A stretch of DNA of 9,134 nucleotides from Bacteroidota bacterium (GCA_022708385.1 JAKIYU010000089.1:1-9134); one strand, 5' to 3'. Positions 1 to 7,320 are shown, counted from the stretch's first letter. A program made the numbers and translations. Notes: a model not told the origin generated them from the letters alone.

Positions 1-512
1 GTAAGGCCGAATTTTCCTACAACAAAATTGTTTTTAATAAACTTCTTAAGTTCCCTCTCATCCCTGTCGAAATCGAATAAAAGTGTTTTTTTGTCAATAA
101 TAGATTTTACTTTTTTTAGTACGATATTAAATTCTCTTGTCTCATAATCCGATGGGGTTACATTCCAATTAAAATCATTTTGATAAAAAATATCATGTAT
201 CTCATTGTATGGAATAAAAGCAATTTTTTCACCGTCAAAAGCGCCCAGCATAGGTGGTGGCAAATATTTATCAAAAGTACGTGCTTTGCCGATAGTTAAT
301 ATAAGTTGCACAATAGAGTTGTAAATATCCGATGCCCCTCTCTTGGCTTCTGCCCAAAATAAAGATTCCTGCTCAAATAGTTCTTTTTGACTTTGAATCA
401 TGCAAACGCAAAAATCGACATTGCCTATTATTTTGGTGCAATCGTAAAGCCAGAAATAGTCTTTAGCAACCTTGTTTTTAAGCTCTTCTTCCTTTATATT
501 CTGATACTTCAT
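1..512 (-). CDS. N-terminal part of a probable restriction-modification enzyme (PD-(D/E)xK nuclease domain), running off the left edge
   Basis: The minus-strand frame is open from ATG at 512-510 to the window edge, giving 170 codons without a stop. A TAA lies immediately upstream in frame, so the start is fixed. Visible features are GNVDF (Asp33), then WAEAK (Glu55 and Lys57), then IVQLILTIGKARTF with Gln69. This D...ExK...Q arrangement fits a PD-(D/E)xK nuclease fold. The later stretches KYLPPPMLGAFD (82-93) and FYQNDFNWNVTP (109-120) resemble, from memory, the N-terminus of large single-chain Eco57I-like (type IIG) enzymes of Bacteroidota, which fuse a nuclease to an adenine methyltransferase. 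No methyltransferase motif is visible because the C-terminal part is outside the window. The gene lies 63 bases downstream of truA on the same strand but has its own candidate -7 box. The reading frame is certain, the nuclease motif likely, and the exact enzyme type is inferred. Confidence 0.72.
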   Translation of the reverse strand, partial: MKYQNIKEEELKNKVAKDYFWLYDCTKIIGNVDFCVCMIQSQKELFEQESLFWAEAKRGASDIYNSIVQLILTIGKARTFDKYLPPPMLGAFDGEKIAFIPYNEIHDIFYQNDFNWNVTPSDYETREFNIVLKKVKSIIDKKTLLFDFDRDERELKKFIKNNFVVGKFGL

Positions 513-530
513 TTATTCGAAAATGAACAT

Positions 531-538
531 CAAATTTA
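531..538 (-). promoter_or_regulatory. Candidate Bacteroidota -7 box for the left-edge restriction-modification gene
   Basis: On the minus strand this reads TAAATTTG, an exact match to the Bacteroidota -7 consensus TAnnTTTG. It sits 18 bases before the ATG at 512, which predicts a leader of roughly 12 to 15 bases. No clear TTG-type -33 element is seen at the expected spacing of about 20 bases, so the call rests on one box in AT-rich DNA. Confidence 0.4.
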
Positions 539-575
539 TAAAAATATTCGTTGAAGAAATAATTTAATAAGGATT

Positions 576-1340
576 TTAATCACATAAAATATGACTGTCA
601 TATTCAACATTAATCAGAAAAAGTCCCTGTGCTGGCATAGAGCGGCCTGCCGATGAACGATTTTTTGAGAGAATAATGTCGTTGAGTGCTTCAGGCGGCA
701 TTTTGCCCCAGGCAATATCGAGCAAAGTGCCTGTAATAGCTCTTACCATGTTGCGCAAAAACCTGTCGGCCGTGATGCGGAATATGAAATTGTTTTCCTC
801 TTTAATGGCCGTGGCTTCAATAATCCGGCACACGTTAGTTTTTGTCTGGGTGCCTGTTTTTGAGAAAGAAGTAAAGTCGCTGTGTTGTTTGAGTATTGAG
901 CAGGCTTTAAGAAATAATTCCATGTTAATTTCATTAAATTTCTTTAATGAAATAAGGTAACTTAAATCCTTGTTAAAAGGGTCTTTTTTGCAGGTAATAT
1001 GGTACTCATAAGTCCGGCTGACAGCATCGAAACGGCTGCTGGCACCAGGTTTTACAGGGTATATATCGTAGATGGCAATATCGGAGGGCAAGAAGCGGTT
1101 AATTCTTTGAATAAAGTTTTCTGTATTAAATTTTCTGAAGTTATCGGAGTCGAAATGTGCTGTGAAATTTTTTGCATGTACTCCTGTGTCGGTTCTACCA
1201 CAACCTGTAATTTTAATTTCTTCTTTAAGAATAGTTGAGAAATGTGCCTCTAGAACGCTCTGTACGGAGATGGCATTTTTCTGGCTTTGCCAGCCGTTGT
1301 AGTTTGTGCCTCTGTAAGCCAGGTTAACAAAGTATCTCAT
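576..1340 (-). CDS. truA: tRNA pseudouridine(38-40) synthase TruA
   Basis: TruA converts uridines 38, 39 and 40 of the tRNA anticodon arm to pseudouridine in the cytoplasm. The protein has 254 residues, close to the usual family length. The catalytic motif GCGRTDTGVHA is present with the nucleophile Asp51, preceded by the typical N-terminus MRYFVNLAYRGTNYNGWQ. Other family blocks are DFTSFSKTGTQT in the middle and FRITADRFLRNMVRAITGTL in the C-terminal half. An in-frame ATG at 1391 would add 17 residues and overlap psd by 41 bases. I prefer the ATG at 1340 because the family N-terminus begins there and it leaves a normal 10-base gap after psd. It is the last gene of the rsfS-ftsH-LUD-DUF2007-cdsA-psd-truA run. 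No strong terminator hairpin follows it. Confidence 0.96.
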   Translation of the reverse strand: MRYFVNLAYRGTNYNGWQSQKNAISVQSVLEAHFSTILKEEIKITGCGRTDTGVHAKNFTAHFDSDNFRKFNTENFIQRINRFLPSDIAIYDIYPVKPGASSRFDAVSRTYEYHITCKKDPFNKDLSYLISLKKFNEINMELFLKACSILKQHSDFTSFSKTGTQTKTNVCRIIEATAIKEENNFIFRITADRFLRNMVRAITGTLLDIAWGKMPPEALNDIILSKNRSSAGRSMPAQGLFLINVEYDSHILCD

Positions 1341-1350
1341 GGCTGTTACT

Positions 1351-2010
1351 TTAGTGTAATTCGCTGATAACAGTAATATTACCTTTGACACAGTCGCCCA
1401 TTTTTACTTTAACGGGCGCACCGGCAGGGAGAAAAATATCAACCCGTGAACCAAATTTTATAAACCCCAGGTCGTTACCATGTTTTACAATATCGCCGGT
1501 TTGGCTGTAGCAAACAATTCTGCGGGCAACCACACCGGCTATCTGGCGCACAAGAATATCGGTGCCATTGTTGCTTTCTATAACAACAGTATTGCGTTCG
1601 TTTTCGAGCGATGATTTGGGCATCCAGGCGCACAGGTATTTCCCGGGATGGTATTTTACATATTTAACCCTGCCACTTACAGGATAACGGTTTACATGAA
1701 CGTTAAAGGGCGACATAAATATAGACACCTGTATTCTTTTATCGTTAAAATATTCGGTTTCAGTAACTTCTTCAATGGCTACAATTTTGCCGTCGGCAGG
1801 GGCCGTAACAACATTATGACGTTCGTAGTTTATGGGCCTGCGGGGGTAACGGAAGAACAGAACAACTAAAAAATAATCGGTCATAACAAAAGCCGTTAAG
1901 ATCCATTTTAGCCATAGGTTATTGATGAATATAAAAAACAGGGTAATAATAATACCAGCAATTAGCAGCGCAGTCAGCAGTATTTTATATCCTTCTTTGT
2001 GTATGGTCAT
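1351..2010 (-). CDS. psd: Phosphatidylserine decarboxylase proenzyme, short type
   Basis: Psd decarboxylates phosphatidylserine to phosphatidylethanolamine at the inner membrane, using a pyruvoyl group made by self-cleavage. The protein has 219 residues, the size of the short phosphatidyl/archaetidylserine decarboxylase-related group rather than the roughly 300-residue enterobacterial type. Two hydrophobic segments near residues 10-30 and 34-53 anchor it. Conserved blocks follow: APADG (70-74, Asp73), SIFMSPFNVHVNRYPVSG (96-113, His104), and FIKFGSRVDIFLP (183-195). In the last block the Gly187-Ser188 bond is the expected cleavage point, and Ser188 would become the pyruvoyl group. The gene lies 1 base downstream of cdsA, so translational coupling is likely. 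No phosphatidylserine synthase gene (pssA) is visible in the window, although in many relatives it is close by. Confidence 0.94.
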   Translation of the reverse strand: MTIHKEGYKILLTALLIAGIIITLFFIFINNLWLKWILTAFVMTDYFLVVLFFRYPRRPINYERHNVVTAPADGKIVAIEEVTETEYFNDKRIQVSIFMSPFNVHVNRYPVSGRVKYVKYHPGKYLCAWMPKSSLENERNTVVIESNNGTDILVRQIAGVVARRIVCYSQTGDIVKHGNDLGFIKFGSRVDIFLPAGAPVKVKMGDCVKGNITVISELH

Positions 2011-2011
2011 T

Positions 2012-2851
2012 TTAAATATTGAGTAAATATTTTAAAATCATAAAAACAAATACGGCCGGTGCTGCGAATAAAAAGCTATCGAACCTGTCGAGAAAGCCGC
2101 CGTGCCCGGGTATCATGTTGCCGGAGTCTTTACAGCCAAGGTTTCTTTTAAAGAGCGATTCAAAAAGGTCGCCAAAAGTGCCTGCAATAGCAGTAATAAC
2201 ACCAAACACTACCCATGATTGCCAGGTATAACCTTTCCAGAAAAAAGAAACAACAAAAGCTGTGATAAGGGTAAATAATATCCCACCTGCACTGCCTTCC
2301 CATGTTTTGCCGGGCGAAATACGTTCGAACAGTTTTCTTTTTCCGAACGCAATACCTGTAAGGTAGGCTCCTGTATCATTAACCCACAAAAAAACAAATA
2401 GCGCCAGGGCAGGTATGTGCCTGTCGCCACTATACAAACCGGGTAAAAAATAAAAATTATAAAGACCGAATGGCAGGGCTATCCAAATAATACCAAGTAT
2501 GGTCTGTGCCAAATTGGTTATAGGTTCGGCAGTTCTGCGGTATAATTCAATACCGAAAACAGTCAAAAAAAGAGGTATGAGTAATAATAAAAATACACAA
2601 GGTAGTTTCACGAAGACAATAAATGAGGAAATTAGGAACAATGCTATGCCGGTTATTGAGCCCATGGTGTCTTGTGGTTTGCCTTTGTTCGACACAGAGA
2701 GTAAATCGAAGTATTCCATTAATGTAAGGCAGCACAGGGAAGCCAAAATATAAATAAATATAAAAGGGCTTAACCGGGTAAGCAAAATGGGGGCTAAAAT
2801 CACGGCTATAATAAATATGCCTGTAATACCTCGTTTAAGCGTGATGTTCAT
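2012..2851 (-). CDS. cdsA: Phosphatidate cytidylyltransferase (CDP-diacylglycerol synthase)
   Basis: CdsA joins CTP and phosphatidic acid to make CDP-diacylglycerol, the precursor of all bacterial phospholipids, in the inner membrane. The protein has 279 residues and is very hydrophobic, with about eight predicted membrane segments. The family signature spans residues 232-258: SLFKR, then CKDSGNMIPGHGGFLDRFD, with the conserved Lys-Asp and Asp-Arg-x-Asp residues. Upstream blocks WVNDTGAYLTG (156-166) and SPGKTWEG (179-186) are also typical. It starts 15 bases after the DUF2007 gene and ends 1 base before psd. This puts two phospholipid-pathway enzymes side by side in the ftsH operon. Confidence 0.96.
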   Translation of the reverse strand: MNITLKRGITGIFIIAVILAPILLTRLSPFIFIYILASLCCLTLMEYFDLLSVSNKGKPQDTMGSITGIALFLISSFIVFVKLPCVFLLLLIPLFLTVFGIELYRRTAEPITNLAQTILGIIWIALPFGLYNFYFLPGLYSGDRHIPALALFVFLWVNDTGAYLTGIAFGKRKLFERISPGKTWEGSAGGILFTLITAFVVSFFWKGYTWQSWVVFGVITAIAGTFGDLFESLFKRNLGCKDSGNMIPGHGGFLDRFDSFLFAAPAVFVFMILKYLLNI

Positions 2852-2866
2852 AAGTGCAGTTTTAAA

Positions 2867-3070
2867 TCAGAAAGCAATGGCTTCAATAAGTTCTTTGGCT
2901 CTTTCGTAATCTTCGTTGCTGACATACAGGCGGAGACTGCCGAAAAGAAAATTGGAATCTTTTTGATTAATAATGACACACTCTATTTCAGCATCATCCA
3001 ACACAGCTTTTGCGAGGTTGGCATAGTAAGGAACTGTACTGCTGTACACAACTTTCCAGTTATCTTCCAT
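2867..3070 (-). CDS. Small DUF2007-type protein
   Basis: This is a 67-residue soluble protein. The pattern WKVVYSSTVPYYANLAKAVL, then IECVIINQKDS, then LRLYVSNEDYERAKELIEA matches my recollection of DUF2007. That family is a ferredoxin-like fold, sometimes annotated 'putative signal transducing protein', with no settled biochemical function. Its ATG shares one base with the stop codon of the LUD gene upstream (TGATG at 3072-3068), so the two are very likely translationally coupled. cdsA begins 15 bases after its stop. No membrane segment, cysteine pair or catalytic motif is apparent. The family call is fairly confident, but function is unknown. Confidence 0.85.
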   Translation of the reverse strand: MEDNWKVVYSSTVPYYANLAKAVLDDAEIECVIINQKDSNFLFGSLRLYVSNEDYERAKELIEAIAF

Positions 3071-3714
3071 CAGGCTTGTTTTTCAATGAGGAAAACATAC
3101 AGTTCTTTGGGGCCGTGAGCGCCCATGATGAGTGTTTTTTCAATATCGGCAGTACGGCTTGGTCCGGTTATAAGCGATATCAGCGATGGCATCTTGTTAT
3201 TGTATTTGCACCTGATTTTATTAAGGGCATCTTTTATATCCATTACAAGCTGGTTGGTATAGGCCAGAACAATATGAACGGGTGCATAAATATTGGCCCG
3301 TCGACCCGATACTTGGCGGGATGAAATCATGATACCCCCGAAACGTGCTACAAGGTATTCGCAAAAGGTAATGCATACGCCGCAGTTAAGCAAATCCTCC
3401 TGTTTGTCGCCATAAGGTATTTTGGCCAGCGTAAGAATTTCCTTAATTTCATTTTCGGCACAATAGGTGTTGCCCAGTTTGTATTCTCTGTAAAGCGCGT
3501 TAAGGTTTGAAATAAGCTCGTTATCGTTTTCGCAGTAAACAAATTTCCCCCCTACTTTAGTAAATTCCTCGGCAAAGGTTATGTCTTTATAAGGGTTGTT
3601 GCTTTCAACAAATACAGGGCTTTCGTTTTCTACATTGGGAAAAGGATTGTCCGTTTTTGATATCAGGGCATTTCTGACATTTTTCAGCACTTTTTCCCTG
3701 GCTTTAACTTCCAT
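3070..3714 (-). CDS. LUD-domain (LutC/YkgG-like) protein
   Basis: The protein has 214 residues, a normal length for a stand-alone LUD domain. The hallmark C-terminal block GPSRTADIEKTLIMGAHGP (184-202) is clear and is followed by the ELYVFLIE strand. ITFCEYLVARFGGIMISS (115-132) is the other conserved region. In LutABC operons a LUD protein belongs to the lactate-utilisation complex with an iron-sulfur oxidoreductase. Here there is no lutA or lutB, and the gene lies between ftsH (17 bases upstream) and a DUF2007 gene (1-base overlap). A lactate role is therefore not supported by context. I leave the gene symbol empty because only the family is recognisable. In my recollection this position beside ftsH recurs across Bacteroidota. 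Confidence 0.9.
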   Translation of the reverse strand: MEVKAREKVLKNVRNALISKTDNPFPNVENESPVFVESNNPYKDITFAEEFTKVGGKFVYCENDNELISNLNALYREYKLGNTYCAENEIKEILTLAKIPYGDKQEDLLNCGVCITFCEYLVARFGGIMISSRQVSGRRANIYAPVHIVLAYTNQLVMDIKDALNKIRCKYNNKMPSLISLITGPSRTADIEKTLIMGAHGPKELYVFLIEKQA

Positions 3715-3731
3715 GGTGTTTATTTTATTAA

Positions 3732-6074
3732 TTAATCTTCAAAGTTTAACCCTGCCTGGCCGGGCGGGATATTCTTTTTTGTGTTTTTAATTTTTTGTTG
3801 ATTTTTTTCGTGAACGGTTGCATCCTCTGCATCCGAAAGTTTTTTCTCTTCACCTTGTACAACCGTCGCGGAAAGATTTTCGTTTTTGTCAACAGGTTCT
3901 TCTTCTGCTGCGGGTTTATCGACAGGAAGACTGGCCTCATTTGTAACATTTTCGTTCTCAAAATGGGGCATTTTGTCTTTTGCAGAAGGTGCATCAGAAG
4001 CATCCTTTTCAACTTCTTCCTGTACTATTGCAGGTTGAATTGTTTCAGGTTGAGGTGTTCCCTCAGTGTTTGCCGGTTGTATTTTTTCTGTTCTAGCAAC
4101 CTCTTCAACCTTTTCGAAAGGTCTTTTTCCGAAAATTTCTTCCACATCCTCTTTAAAGATAACTTCTTTTTCGATAAGTTTATTGGCCAGTTTCTCCAAC
4201 TTTTCTTTATTGTGGCTTAATATATCTTTTGCTCTTTTATAAGCACTTTCAACTATTTTGCTTACTTCTTCGTCAATAACCTGGGCAGTTTTTTCGGAAT
4301 ATGGTTTTGTGAAGTTATAATCACTTTGGCCCGTGGAGTCGTAGTAACTGACATTACCCACGGCATCGTTAAGGCCGAAGAACACTACCATGGCATAGGC
4401 TTGTTTGGTTACTTTTTCGAGGTCGTTGAGAGCGCCTGTTGATACGGTGCCGAAGATTATTTCTTCAGCAGCTCTGCCTCCCAGCGTGGCTGTTAGCTCA
4501 TCGAACATCTGCTCCTTGTTGGTCAGTTGCCTTTCTTCGGGCAGATACCACGCAGCACCCAGGGCTTTGCCTCTGGGAACAATAGTAACCTTGATAAGAG
4601 GATGCGCATGTTCGAGCAACCAGCTTACAGAAGCATGACCTGCCTCATGATAAGCAATGACTTTCTTTTCATTGGGTGAAATTATTTTGTTTTTCTTTTC
4701 CAAACCGCCAATAATACGGTCAATGGCATCGAGGAAATCTTGTTTTTCAATAGCTTTTTTATTTTTACGGGAAGCAATAAGAGCAGCTTCGTTGCACACA
4801 TTGGCAATGTCGGCACCTGAGAAGCCCGGTGTTTGTTTAGCAAGGAAATCGAGATTAACGCTGGTTTCATCAATTTTTAAAGGTTTGGTATGAACGGCAA
4901 AAATTTCTTTTCGTTCTTCGAGGTCGGGCATTTCTACCTGAATCTGACGGTCGAAACGGCCTGCACGCAGGAGGGCTTTGTCGAGAATGTCGGCTCTGTT
5001 GGTGGCGGCCAGTATAATAACCCCCTGGTTGTTACTGAAGCCGTCCATCTCTGTAAGTAGTTGGTTAAGCGTGTTTTCTCTTTCATCATTAGCACCGGTA
5101 ACATTTACCTTATTACGTGCACGGCCAACGGCGTCGATTTCGTCAATAAAAATAATGCAGGGCGATTTTTCTTTAGCCTGTTTAAAGAGGTCTCTCACGC
5201 GTGAAGCGCCTACACCCACAAACATTTCCACAAAATCGGAACCCGATAATGAAAAGAAGGGCACGCGGGCTTCCCCTGCCACGGCTTTTGCCAACAAGGT
5301 TTTGCCTGTTCCAGGAGGGCCTACCAGTAATACACCCTTAGGTATTTTACCACCCAACTGGGTATATTTCTGCGGGTTTTTCAGAAAGTCAACAATTTCC
5401 ATAATTTCCACCTTAGCCTCGTTGAGCCCTGCCACATCCTTGAAATTAACGGTTACCTGTGTGTCCCTGTCGAACAGTTGTGCTTTGGCTTTGCCTATGT
5501 TGAATATCTGGTTGCCGCCGCCACTGCCTCCCGACATGCGCCGCATGATAAAAATCCAAAACACAATGAGCAAACCTACTGGCAACAACCAACTGAATAG
5601 TTCTGAACCCCAGTCTTTTCGTTTGTCAAATTTTACATTTACACGTTCGGCTTCCGGAAAGTCGGTGTAAAATTTTTCAATTCTTTTATCATAGTTGTCG
5701 ATAGAACCTATCGTGAACTTAAAATGTGGGCCGGGCGCAGGCTTATTGCCATAAGATTTGGTAATTTCGTTATAGGTTTCTTTTTTTAGAGAATCTTTTT
5801 TAATGTAAACCTCAGCATATTCATTGTTTATGATGTCGAGTTTTTCAACATCGCCCTGGGAGAGCATTTGAGATACATATTTTTCTAAGGTAATTTCTTT
5901 GGGCCCGTAGTTGCCCAAATTAATAAATTGCAGCGCTATAAAGATAATAGCCAGTGCGCCGTATATCCAGTAAATACTGAATTTTGGTTTGGGCATTTTT
6001 TTCTTTAAAGGCTGCCCGGTGTTAGCATCTTTATTGTCTTTTGTTTTGTCGTTTTGCATGGGTTCAAATCTCAT
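3732..6074 (-). CDS. ftsH: ATP-dependent zinc metalloprotease FtsH with long acidic C-terminal tail
   Basis: FtsH is a hexameric inner-membrane AAA+ protease that extracts and degrades membrane and regulatory proteins. In order, the 780-residue protein shows: a membrane segment near 34-52; a periplasmic domain; a second membrane segment near 157-177; a Gly-rich linker; Walker A GPPGTGKT (252-259); pore motif FVG (285-287); Walker B IIFIDE (307-312); the second region of homology with ATNRADILD and RAGRFDR (357-376); zinc-site HEAGH (476-480); and the third metal ligand Asp551 in STGALNDLEK. Residues after about 650 form a low-complexity tail of some 130 residues rich in Glu, Pro and Lys, ending GLNFED. 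Many bacterial FtsH proteins are about 610-700 residues. The start at 6074 lies 3 bases after the rsfS stop and has GAGGAAAA upstream. Met6 at 6059 is a possible alternative start. Confidence 0.98.
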   Translation of the reverse strand: MRFEPMQNDKTKDNKDANTGQPLKKKMPKPKFSIYWIYGALAIIFIALQFINLGNYGPKEITLEKYVSQMLSQGDVEKLDIINNEYAEVYIKKDSLKKETYNEITKSYGNKPAPGPHFKFTIGSIDNYDKRIEKFYTDFPEAERVNVKFDKRKDWGSELFSWLLPVGLLIVFWIFIMRRMSGGSGGGNQIFNIGKAKAQLFDRDTQVTVNFKDVAGLNEAKVEIMEIVDFLKNPQKYTQLGGKIPKGVLLVGPPGTGKTLLAKAVAGEARVPFFSLSGSDFVEMFVGVGASRVRDLFKQAKEKSPCIIFIDEIDAVGRARNKVNVTGANDERENTLNQLLTEMDGFSNNQGVIILAATNRADILDKALLRAGRFDRQIQVEMPDLEERKEIFAVHTKPLKIDETSVNLDFLAKQTPGFSGADIANVCNEAALIASRKNKKAIEKQDFLDAIDRIIGGLEKKNKIISPNEKKVIAYHEAGHASVSWLLEHAHPLIKVTIVPRGKALGAAWYLPEERQLTNKEQMFDELTATLGGRAAEEIIFGTVSTGALNDLEKVTKQAYAMVVFFGLNDAVGNVSYYDSTGQSDYNFTKPYSEKTAQVIDEEVSKIVESAYKRAKDILSHNKEKLEKLANKLIEKEVIFKEDVEEIFGKRPFEKVEEVARTEKIQPANTEGTPQPETIQPAIVQEEVEKDASDAPSAKDKMPHFENENVTNEASLPVDKPAAEEEPVDKNENLSATVVQGEEKKLSDAEDATVHEKNQQKIKNTKKNIPPGQAGLNFED

Positions 6075-6077
6075 TAA

Positions 6078-6455
6078 TTAGTTTTCCTCATCTAAATAGG
6101 CCACTTCAGCATCAGCCCACAGGTTTTCTATTTTATAAAAACGGCGCGATGTGTCAAGAAACACATGTACAACCACGTCAATATAATCGAGTAAAACCCA
6201 TTCGGCATTCTGCATACCTTCGCTGTGCCAGGGTTTAATACCCGATTTTTTTCTGACATAATCGGGAATATTGTCTGCTATGGCTTCTACCTGGGCCGTT
6301 GAAGTACCGTGGCAAATAACGAAAAAATCGGTAAGCGCATTGTTTGTTCCCTTAAAATTGATGGTCACAATTTCTTTCCCTTTTTTTTCGCGTATCGCTT
6401 CAATAATCAGTTCTGTTATCCCTTCCGATGATATTACCTTCTTCTTTTTAGCCAT
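6078..6455 (-). CDS. rsfS: Ribosome silencing factor RsfS (YbeB/iojap family)
   Basis: RsfS binds ribosomal protein uL14 and blocks joining of the 30S and 50S subunits, lowering translation in starvation or stationary phase. The 125-residue protein has the usual length and the family blocks DFFVICHGTSTAQVEAIADN (43-62), KPWHSEG (74-80) and WVLLDYIDVVVHVFLD (86-101), followed by RRFYKIENLWADA (104-116). It has a short basic N-terminal extension and an acidic end. It is the first gene of the minus-strand operon, with ftsH starting 3 bases after its stop. A candidate -7 box lies about 28 bases upstream of its ATG. Confidence 0.96.
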   Translation of the reverse strand: MAKKKKVISSEGITELIIEAIREKKGKEIVTINFKGTNNALTDFFVICHGTSTAQVEAIADNIPDYVRKKSGIKPWHSEGMQNAEWVLLDYIDVVVHVFLDTSRRFYKIENLWADAEVAYLDEEN

Positions 6456-6482
6456 TCTTTTTAATCAGTTTAAATAGTTGTG

Positions 6483-6490
6483 CAAAATTA
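6483..6490 (-). promoter_or_regulatory. Candidate -7 box for the rsfS-ftsH-truA operon
   Basis: The minus strand reads TAATTTTG, matching the Bacteroidota TAnnTTTG -7 consensus. Transcription would start near 6476, giving a leader of about 20 bases before the rsfS ATG at 6455. No good TTG is present some 20 bases upstream, so the -33 element is weak or absent. It is the best candidate in the divergent region for driving the seven-gene operon. Confidence 0.45.
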
Positions 6491-6516
6491 ACCAAAATAT
6501 AAATATAATAGCGTGT

Positions 6517-6542
6517 TTACTAAAATAATAATCTTTTAGTAA
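6517..6542. repeat. Perfect 9-bp inverted repeat with 8-base spacer in the birA/rsfS divergent region
   Basis: The arms are TTACTAAAA (6517-6525) and TTTTAGTAA (6534-6542), an exact reverse complement, separated by TAATAATC. The right arm overlaps the first three bases of the candidate birA -7 box (6540-6547), and the left arm lies over its expected -33 position. That is where an operator for a dimeric repressor would be expected. It is too AT-rich and lacks the run of T after the stem needed for a convincing terminator. No regulator is encoded in the window: BirA here lacks the helix-turn-helix domain. Confidence 0.55.
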
Positions 6543-6547
6543 GTTTG
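6540..6547 (+). promoter_or_regulatory. Candidate -7 box for birA
   Basis: The plus strand reads TAAGTTTG, an exact TAnnTTTG match. TTTA at 6516-6519, 20 bases upstream, is a 3-of-4 match to a TTTG-type -33 element. The predicted start of transcription near 6553 would leave a leader of only about 8 bases before the ATG at 6561, short but possible. Its overlap with the inverted repeat suggests repression by an unknown protein. Confidence 0.45.
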
Positions 6548-6560
6548 TAAAAACATTAAA

Positions 6561-7307
6561 ATGCAACCTCACGAACCTTTTCACATTATCAGGCTAAGGG
6601 CTGTTGATTCGACAAACAATTATGCAAAAGTCATAATGGATAAGCATTTTCCAGTTCCTTTTGTTGTTGTGGCTGACGAACAAACAAGGGGCAGGGGACA
6701 GCAGGGCAATACATGGCAAAGTGAAGCGGGGAAAAACCTTTTGCTGAGTATTGTTTTGTTTCCGGAGAATATGAGGGCGGAAGACCAGTTTCTTCTCAAT
6801 AAAATGGTTTCTCTCGCAGTGTGCCAGTTTATTTCCCTTCATTTCGATGGTAAACTTGCCGTTAAATGGCCCAACGATGTGCTTGCAGGGGGAAAGAAAA
6901 TAGCCGGTATCCTTATAGAGAATTTTATATCGGCCGAAAAAATAACCAAATCCGTTATAGGCATTGGCATTAATATCAACCAGGCCGCTTTTGGCGAAGA
7001 TTTGTCGCGGGCAGTTTCACTCAAAATGCTGAATGGAAAAACATACTCTGTTGATACTTGTTTAAGTGAGTTTACCGGCATTTTAAAAAATTGCCTTTAT
7101 TTGATGGAGGATAAATCTGTTCCTAAGCTTCACGGTGCTTACCTAAATTTACTTTTCGGATTAAACGAAACCCGGCAGTACCGCTACAAAAGCAGCACCG
7201 TCGAAGCTGTTATTAAGGGCGTTGATAACTATGGCCGTTTGCTGTTGCAAGTTACGGATGGCTCGGAAATAAAATGTAATTTTAAAGAAATTGAATTTTT
7301 ATTTTAA
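6561..7307 (+). CDS. birA: Biotin--[acetyl-CoA-carboxylase] ligase, monofunctional (no DNA-binding domain)
   Basis: This enzyme activates biotin with ATP to biotinyl-5'-AMP and attaches it to the lysine of biotin-carrier domains such as that of acetyl-CoA carboxylase. The 248-residue protein shows the adenylate-binding loop QTRGRGQQG (41-49), KWPNDV (102-107), KKIAGILIE (112-120) and GIGININ (134-140). A small C-terminal beta-rich domain follows. The catalytic domain begins almost at residue 1, so the N-terminal winged helix of E. coli-type BirA repressors is absent. This is a group I ligase that should not regulate transcription itself. It is divergent from rsfS, and its stop is 52 bases before cysK. 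Confidence 0.95.
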   Translation: MQPHEPFHIIRLRAVDSTNNYAKVIMDKHFPVPFVVVADEQTRGRGQQGNTWQSEAGKNLLLSIVLFPENMRAEDQFLLNKMVSLAVCQFISLHFDGKLAVKWPNDVLAGGKKIAGILIENFISAEKITKSVIGIGININQAAFGEDLSRAVSLKMLNGKTYSVDTCLSEFTGILKNCLYLMEDKSVPKLHGAYLNLLFGLNETRQYRYKSSTVEAVIKGVDNYGRLLLQVTDGSEIKCNFKEIEFLF

Positions 7308-7320
7308 TATATATTTTTAT

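Noticed and set aside
513..575. Intrinsic terminator after truA
   Set aside because: The gap is AT-rich but contains no GC-rich stem followed by a T run on the minus strand.
1341..1391. Upstream in-frame ATG extending TruA by 17 residues into psd
   Set aside because: The TruA family N-terminus begins at the ATG at 1340, and the extension would overlap the conserved end of psd by 41 bases.
4978..5670. Long plus-strand open frame (230 codons) opposite ftsH
   Set aside because: It mirrors the AAA+ coding strand exactly, has a serine- and proline-rich composition typical of antisense shadows, and shows no domain or promoter.
7306..7315. AATATATATT palindrome after birA
   Set aside because: It is pure A/T alternation in an AT-rich gap, with no GC stem, so it is neither a convincing terminator nor an operator.
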